Positions 22,155 through 25,479 of a DNA stretch of 25,479 nucleotides are shown in pieces (the first letter of the stretch is position 1; every line of letters begins with the position of its first letter). Position numbers and translations under genes: made by a program. This DNA is from CAZHPA01 sp964533945. Its GTDB lineage: Bacteria > Bacillota > Clostridia > Lachnospirales > WRBF01. The notes below the pieces were generated by a model. That model made no database searches and was not told where the DNA came from. It saw only the letters and a program-made list of their open reading frames with translations. Location: NCBI GenBank assembly GCA_964533945.1, contig CAZHPA010000028.1, forward strand, positions 1 through 25,479. Direction: 5' to 3'.

Positions 22155-22820
22155 ATGATTGGAATTACACTACTTGCCGTTTCTTTAAGCATTGATGCAT
22201 TAGGCACAGGCTTGTCATACGGCGTTAGAAAAATTAGCCTTCCTATTTTTGCAAAGCTTATAATTTGCACATTAGCATATACTTTTACAGCGCTTTCCCT
22301 TTTTTTAGGAACAAAGTTAACTATGTTTCTATCCCCAACTATTGCTGAAGCAATTGGAATTGTTGTTTTGTTTTGCATGGGCGCTTTTGTTATATTTCAA
22401 GGAACACGACAAAAAAAGCCTGCCGAAAAAATTTATAACGAACAAAATAATGAACAAAACAGCGAACCCAAAAAGATTTTTAGCTTTATTATTAAATCTT
22501 TCGGCATAACAATTCAAATAATTAGAAACCCAAAATTTGGAGATATGGACAATTCACTTTCAATTGAGCCTATAGAAGCGTTATACATTGGCATTGCGTT
22601 GTCTATAGATTCGTTAGGGGCAGGAATTGCCGCATCAACACTATCTTTAAACAATGCAATAATTCCGCTTTGTGTTGCATTAACGCAATTTGTGTTTTTA
22701 ACTATTGGAACTTCTGCCGGTAAAAAAATTTCAACATATAACTCAGACAGTAAAGTTTGGGTACTTGTTTCAGGAGGGCTTTTGCTTGCGCTTGCAATGT
22801 TTAGGGTTTTTAATCTTTAA
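22155..22820 (+). CDS. ytaF: Sporulation membrane protein YtaF (MntP-like)
   Basis: 221 residues, two copies of a three-helix unit typical of the MntP/YtaF fold. The halves carry the paired motifs LAVSLSIDALGTGLSYG (near 7-23) and IGIALSIDSLGAGIAAS (near 145-160); the acidic residue in each repeat is the probable cation ligand. A charged loop rich in Glu/Asn/Gln separates the halves (about 85-110). MntP exports Mn2+; YtaF is a sporulation-associated relative whose cargo is not established. AAGGTGGTG precedes the ATG. It sits between two Ca2+ pumps. The last 20 bases, encoding FRVFNL, recur in diverged form 18 bases after the stop. Confidence 0.88.
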   Translation: MIGITLLAVSLSIDALGTGLSYGVRKISLPIFAKLIICTLAYTFTALSLFLGTKLTMFLSPTIAEAIGIVVLFCMGAFVIFQGTRQKKPAEKIYNEQNNEQNSEPKKIFSFIIKSFGITIQIIRNPKFGDMDNSLSIEPIEALYIGIALSIDSLGAGIAASTLSLNNAIIPLCVALTQFVFLTIGTSAGKKISTYNSDSKVWVLVSGGLLLALAMFRVFNL

Positions 22821-22860
22821 ATTAAAAATCTACAACGCTTAGGGATTTTTAATCTTGAAA
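22801..22860 (+). repeat. Short direct repeat spanning the ytaF stop codon
   Basis: The 22801-22820 segment (TTAGGG then TTTTTAATCTT) recurs at 22839-22860 with one insertion and one substitution. A TTTTTAAT/ATTAAAAA inverted repeat surrounds the stop codon. This looks like a small local duplication of the gene's 3' end. Confidence 0.55.
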
Positions 22861-22892
22861 CTAAAACGCTAAAAGCTTTTTTGAAACTTTGC

Positions 22893-22910
22893 GACGCTTT
22901 TCAAAGCGTC
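22893..22910. other. GACGCTTT/AAAGCGTC palindrome
   Basis: An 18-base segment of two perfect 8-base arms around TC, lying 8 bases upstream of the -35 element of the following ATPase promoter. No T-tract follows, so it may be an operator or a weak transcript-end hairpin for ytaF. Confidence 0.4.
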
Positions 22911-22917
22911 CTACATA

Positions 22918-22946
22918 TTGACAAATAAGTTAAACTATTCTATTAT
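22918..22946 (+). promoter_or_regulatory. Sigma-A promoter of the second Ca2+ ATPase gene
   Basis: TTGACA at 22918-22923, exactly 17 bases, TATTAT at 22941-22946 (overlapping TATAAT at 22944). It has the same -35, spacer length and -10 as the promoter at 14288. Confidence 0.85.
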
Positions 22947-22967
22947 AATTGCAATTAAAACATAAAC

Positions 22968-22983
22968 GGAGGAGAAATTTATT
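22968..22983 (+). promoter_or_regulatory. Ribosome binding site that places the second ATPase start at ATT
   Basis: GGAGGAG at 22968-22974 and ATT at 22981-22983; the GGAGG core is 8 bases from the ATT. No ATG, GTG or TTG in this frame occurs before the ATG at 23101, which would remove 40 conserved residues. Confidence 0.75.
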
Positions 22984-25479
22984 AAAGGTTTAAATGACGA
23001 ACAAGTTAGAATTTCAAGAGAAAAGTATGGAAGCAACAAATTAACAGAAGTTGAATCAGAGAGTTTTTGGGACAAGCTAAAAGGGAATTTTGGCGACCCA
23101 ATGATTAAAATTTTATGCGTTGCATTAGGTATTAACGTTGTATTTGCAATTTTAGGTCAGGCTCATTGGTATGAAACTTTTGGAATTGCATTAGCTGTTT
23201 TGCTTGCAACATTCGTTTCAACGTTTTCAGAATATCGAAATGAAAACGCTTTTCAAAAACTGCAAGATGAAGCATCTAAAATAAAATGTAAAGTTTACAG
23301 AAACGGTGAAATAGTTGAAATTGCTATTGACGACATAGTAGTAGACGACCTTATTTTAATTCAATCTGGAGATAAAATACCAGCAGATGGTGTTTTAGTT
23401 TCGGGAAACATTAAAGTAGACCAATCTGTTTTAAATGGCGAATCTAAAGAAGCAAGCAAAAAAGTTATTCCAGAAAATTATGTAGACACACAAGGTGCAA
23501 TGGACTTTTTAAACGAATATAAAGTTTTCCGTGGAACAGTTGTTTGTTCGGGAAATGCCGTAATGTCTGTAACAACAGTTGGGGATAAATCTGTTTATGG
23601 ACAAATTGCAAGCGAATTGCAATCGGATGATGAAAGAGATTCTCCGCTTAAAGTTAAGCTTTCAAACCTTGCCGAAAGCATTAGCAAGTTTGGCTATATA
23701 GGTGGTATTTCAATTGCTGTTGCACTTTTGTTTCAAAGAATTGTAATGCACAACAATTTTGATATGACGCAAATAGCTTCCTATTGCTCTAATTGGATGA
23801 CAGTTGCAAATGATGTTGTTTCTGCAGTTATTCTTGCTGTTATAATAATTGTTATGGCTGTTCCTGAAGGTTTGCCTTTAATGATTGCAATTGTTTCTGC
23901 GCTTAATATGAGCAAAATGCTTAAAGACAACGTTCTTGTTAGAAAAATTGCAGGAATTGAAACAGCGGGCAGCCTTAATATATTATTTAGCGACAAAACG
24001 GGTACAATAACAAAAGGGCAGCTTGAAGCCGTTGTTTTTGTTGATGGTGTAGGAAACGAATATAAAAGCTATAAAGAAATTCAGCTAGAACTTAAAAAGT
24101 TACTTTCTTTAAGCATAGAACACAATACAAATGCCGTTATATCAGGAGATAGCAAAAATATAAAAATAATCGGCGGCAATGCAACAGAAAGAGCAATTTT
24201 AGGGTTTGTTGCTGGCGGAGATAAAATTGTTAGTGTAGCACAAATTAATTCAATTCCTTTTAATAGCGAAAACAAATATTCTGCAACCCATGTGCATGGA
24301 GATTATAATTTAACGCTTATTAAAGGCGCTCCTGAAAAAATTATTGCAAAATGCAAATACTATTTTGATGAAAACGGTAAAAAGCAATCTTTTTCAGATA
24401 GTTCAAAAATAGATTCAAAAATTAATACTCTTGCAGAACGTGCAATTAGAGTTTTGGCATTGGCTGTTTCAGAAAGTGAATTAGGAGAAGACAGCTTACC
24501 AGAAGGAGATTGGACACTTGTTGGAGTAATTGGAATTAGAGACGAAGTTAGACCGGAATCTGTTAGCGCAATTAAAGAAGTTCAAGATGCTGGCGTTCAA
24601 GTTGTTATGATAACAGGTGACAGAAAAGACACGGCTGTTGCTATTGCAAAAGAAGCAGGCTTATTAAAAGGTAACAAAGACATAGTTTTAACATCGGACG
24701 AGCTTTTGGTTATGCCCGATAGTGCTGTTAAAGATAAATTAAAAGACATTAGAGTTGTTGCAAGAGCATTGCCAAGCGATAAAAGCCGCCTTGTTAAGCT
24801 TGCGCAAGAACTTAATTTGGTTGTAGGCATGACAGGCGACGGCGTTAACGATTCCCCTGCACTTAAAAAAGCAGATGTTGGTTTTGCAATGGGTGGCGGA
24901 ACAGAAGTTGCAAAAGAGGCAAGCGATATTGTTATTATGGACGACAACTTCAGTTCAATTGATAAAGCAATTCTATATGGAAGAACAATTTTCAACAGCA
25001 TTAGAAAGTTTATTATTTTCCAATTAACAATTAACGTTGCAGCAGTTTTGGTTTCATTTGTTGCTCCTCTTTTGGGAATGGAAAATCCGCTTTCAATAAC
25101 TCAAATTCTTTGGGTAAACTTGGTAATGGACACTTTAGCAGCGCTTGCTTTCGGTGGCGAACCAGCACTTAAACGCTTTATGAAAGAAAAGCCTAAGCAC
25201 AGAGAAGAAAATATTGTTAGCAAATATATGTGGAGTTCTATACTAACAAGCAGCGTTTGGATTTTTGGACTAAGTATGTTTATGCTACTTTCACCTGTTG
25301 CTGCAAACCTTTTTAGAACAGGAAGCGAAAACGAATATTTATTAACCGGCTACTTTACATTTTTTATATTTGCTGCCGTTTTTAATGCATTTAATGCAAG
25401 AACAGAAAAGCTTAATTTATTTGATAATATTTCAAAAAATACAGGTTTTATCAAAATAATAGGGCTAATTAGCATTGTG
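22981..25479 (+). CDS. Calcium-translocating P-type ATPase, PMCA type (partial; ATT start)
   Basis: 833 codons without a stop from the ATT at 22981 to the window edge; only the C-terminus is missing. The N-terminus (KGLNDEQVRISREKYGSNKLTE) is the normal start of this family, which supports the ATT. It has the actuator loop VLNGESKEASK, phosphorylated Asp338 in SDKTGTITKGQ, LIKGAPE, VMITGDRKDTAVAIAKEAGL and MTGDGVNDSPALKKADVG. M4 carries AVPEGLP and M6 carries WVNLVMDTLAALA, the PMCA-type Ca2+ site (Asn-x-x-Met-Asp), distinct from the SERCA-like pump encoded divergently upstream. It has its own strong promoter. Extrudes Ca2+ from the cytoplasm. Confidence 0.9.
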   Translation, partial: MKGLNDEQVRISREKYGSNKLTEVESESFWDKLKGNFGDPMIKILCVALGINVVFAILGQAHWYETFGIALAVLLATFVSTFSEYRNENAFQKLQDEASKIKCKVYRNGEIVEIAIDDIVVDDLILIQSGDKIPADGVLVSGNIKVDQSVLNGESKEASKKVIPENYVDTQGAMDFLNEYKVFRGTVVCSGNAVMSVTTVGDKSVYGQIASELQSDDERDSPLKVKLSNLAESISKFGYIGGISIAVALLFQRIVMHNNFDMTQIASYCSNWMTVANDVVSAVILAVIIIVMAVPEGLPLMIAIVSALNMSKMLKDNVLVRKIAGIETAGSLNILFSDKTGTITKGQLEAVVFVDGVGNEYKSYKEIQLELKKLLSLSIEHNTNAVISGDSKNIKIIGGNATERAILGFVAGGDKIVSVAQINSIPFNSENKYSATHVHGDYNLTLIKGAPEKIIAKCKYYFDENGKKQSFSDSSKIDSKINTLAERAIRVLALAVSESELGEDSLPEGDWTLVGVIGIRDEVRPESVSAIKEVQDAGVQVVMITGDRKDTAVAIAKEAGLLKGNKDIVLTSDELLVMPDSAVKDKLKDIRVVARALPSDKSRLVKLAQELNLVVGMTGDGVNDSPALKKADVGFAMGGGTEVAKEASDIVIMDDNFSSIDKAILYGRTIFNSIRKFIIFQLTINVAAVLVSFVAPLLGMENPLSITQILWVNLVMDTLAALAFGGEPALKRFMKEKPKHREENIVSKYMWSSILTSSVWIFGLSMFMLLSPVAANLFRTGSENEYLLTGYFTFFIFAAVFNAFNARTEKLNLFDNISKNTGFIKIIGLISIV

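Noticed and set aside
22893..22910. Intrinsic terminator for ytaF
   Set aside because: The palindrome is perfect but no T-tract follows it, so it is listed only as a palindrome.

Overview
The window is AT-rich, densely packed chromosomal DNA from an anaerobic, spore-forming Firmicute, most likely a member of the Clostridia (Lachnospirales-like; family uncertain). The evidence is gene content: rplI-dnaB, an oxygen-labile two-subunit Fe-S serine dehydratase, the spore-cortex amidase CwlD, a BofA/DUF2508 pair, the sporulation membrane protein YtaF, an LTA-synthase-like enzyme and AGGAGG-type ribosome binding sites. No phage, CRISPR array, tRNA or rRNA was seen.

Layout. 1-2132 (minus): the replicative helicase dnaB (cut by the window edge), rplI and a small MazG-like protein. 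2366-4712 (plus): a four-gene partner-switching module: STAS anti-anti-sigma protein, a degenerate RsbW-like protein, an intact RsbW-like ATPase and a REC-PP2C phosphatase, with no sigma factor beside them. 4835-10959 (plus): AIM24-family protein, deoD, cwlD, a YifB/ComM-type AAA protein, a 3-methyladenine glycosylase and sdaAB-sdaAA, punctuated by clear intrinsic terminators at about 6281 and 7173 and by an intercistronic hairpin at 9361. 10961-11300: a roughly 340-bp IS200/IS605-like element with no transposase. It keeps both terminal hairpins, an internal promoter and a folded omegaRNA-like body. 11364-14260 (minus): an orphan MsmX/UgpC sugar-ABC ATPase, a YitT membrane protein and a TagA-type glycosyltransferase. 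14398-16473 (plus): an LTA-synthase-like protein, convergent with a thioredoxin gene. 17009-17182: a degenerate array of hairpin repeats. 17235-22050 (minus): five co-directional genes: MscS channel, class-I amidotransferase-like hydrolase, BofA, DUF2508 and a Ca2+ P-type ATPase. 22155-25479 (plus): ytaF and a second, PMCA-type Ca2+ ATPase that runs off the window.

The observations most worth a second look are: (1) the transposase-less, self-promoted omegaRNA-like element whose predicted guide lies in the 3' end of sdaAA; (2) two membrane-protein genes, mscS and the second Ca2+ ATPase, that appear to start at AUU; (3) a Shine-Dalgarno bridged to its start codon by a hairpin in front of the LTA-synthase-like gene; (4) an anti-sigma-like protein that has lost every ATP-binding motif yet sits in an intact partner-switching operon.

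All identifications come from reading motifs and recalling families. No database search was run.
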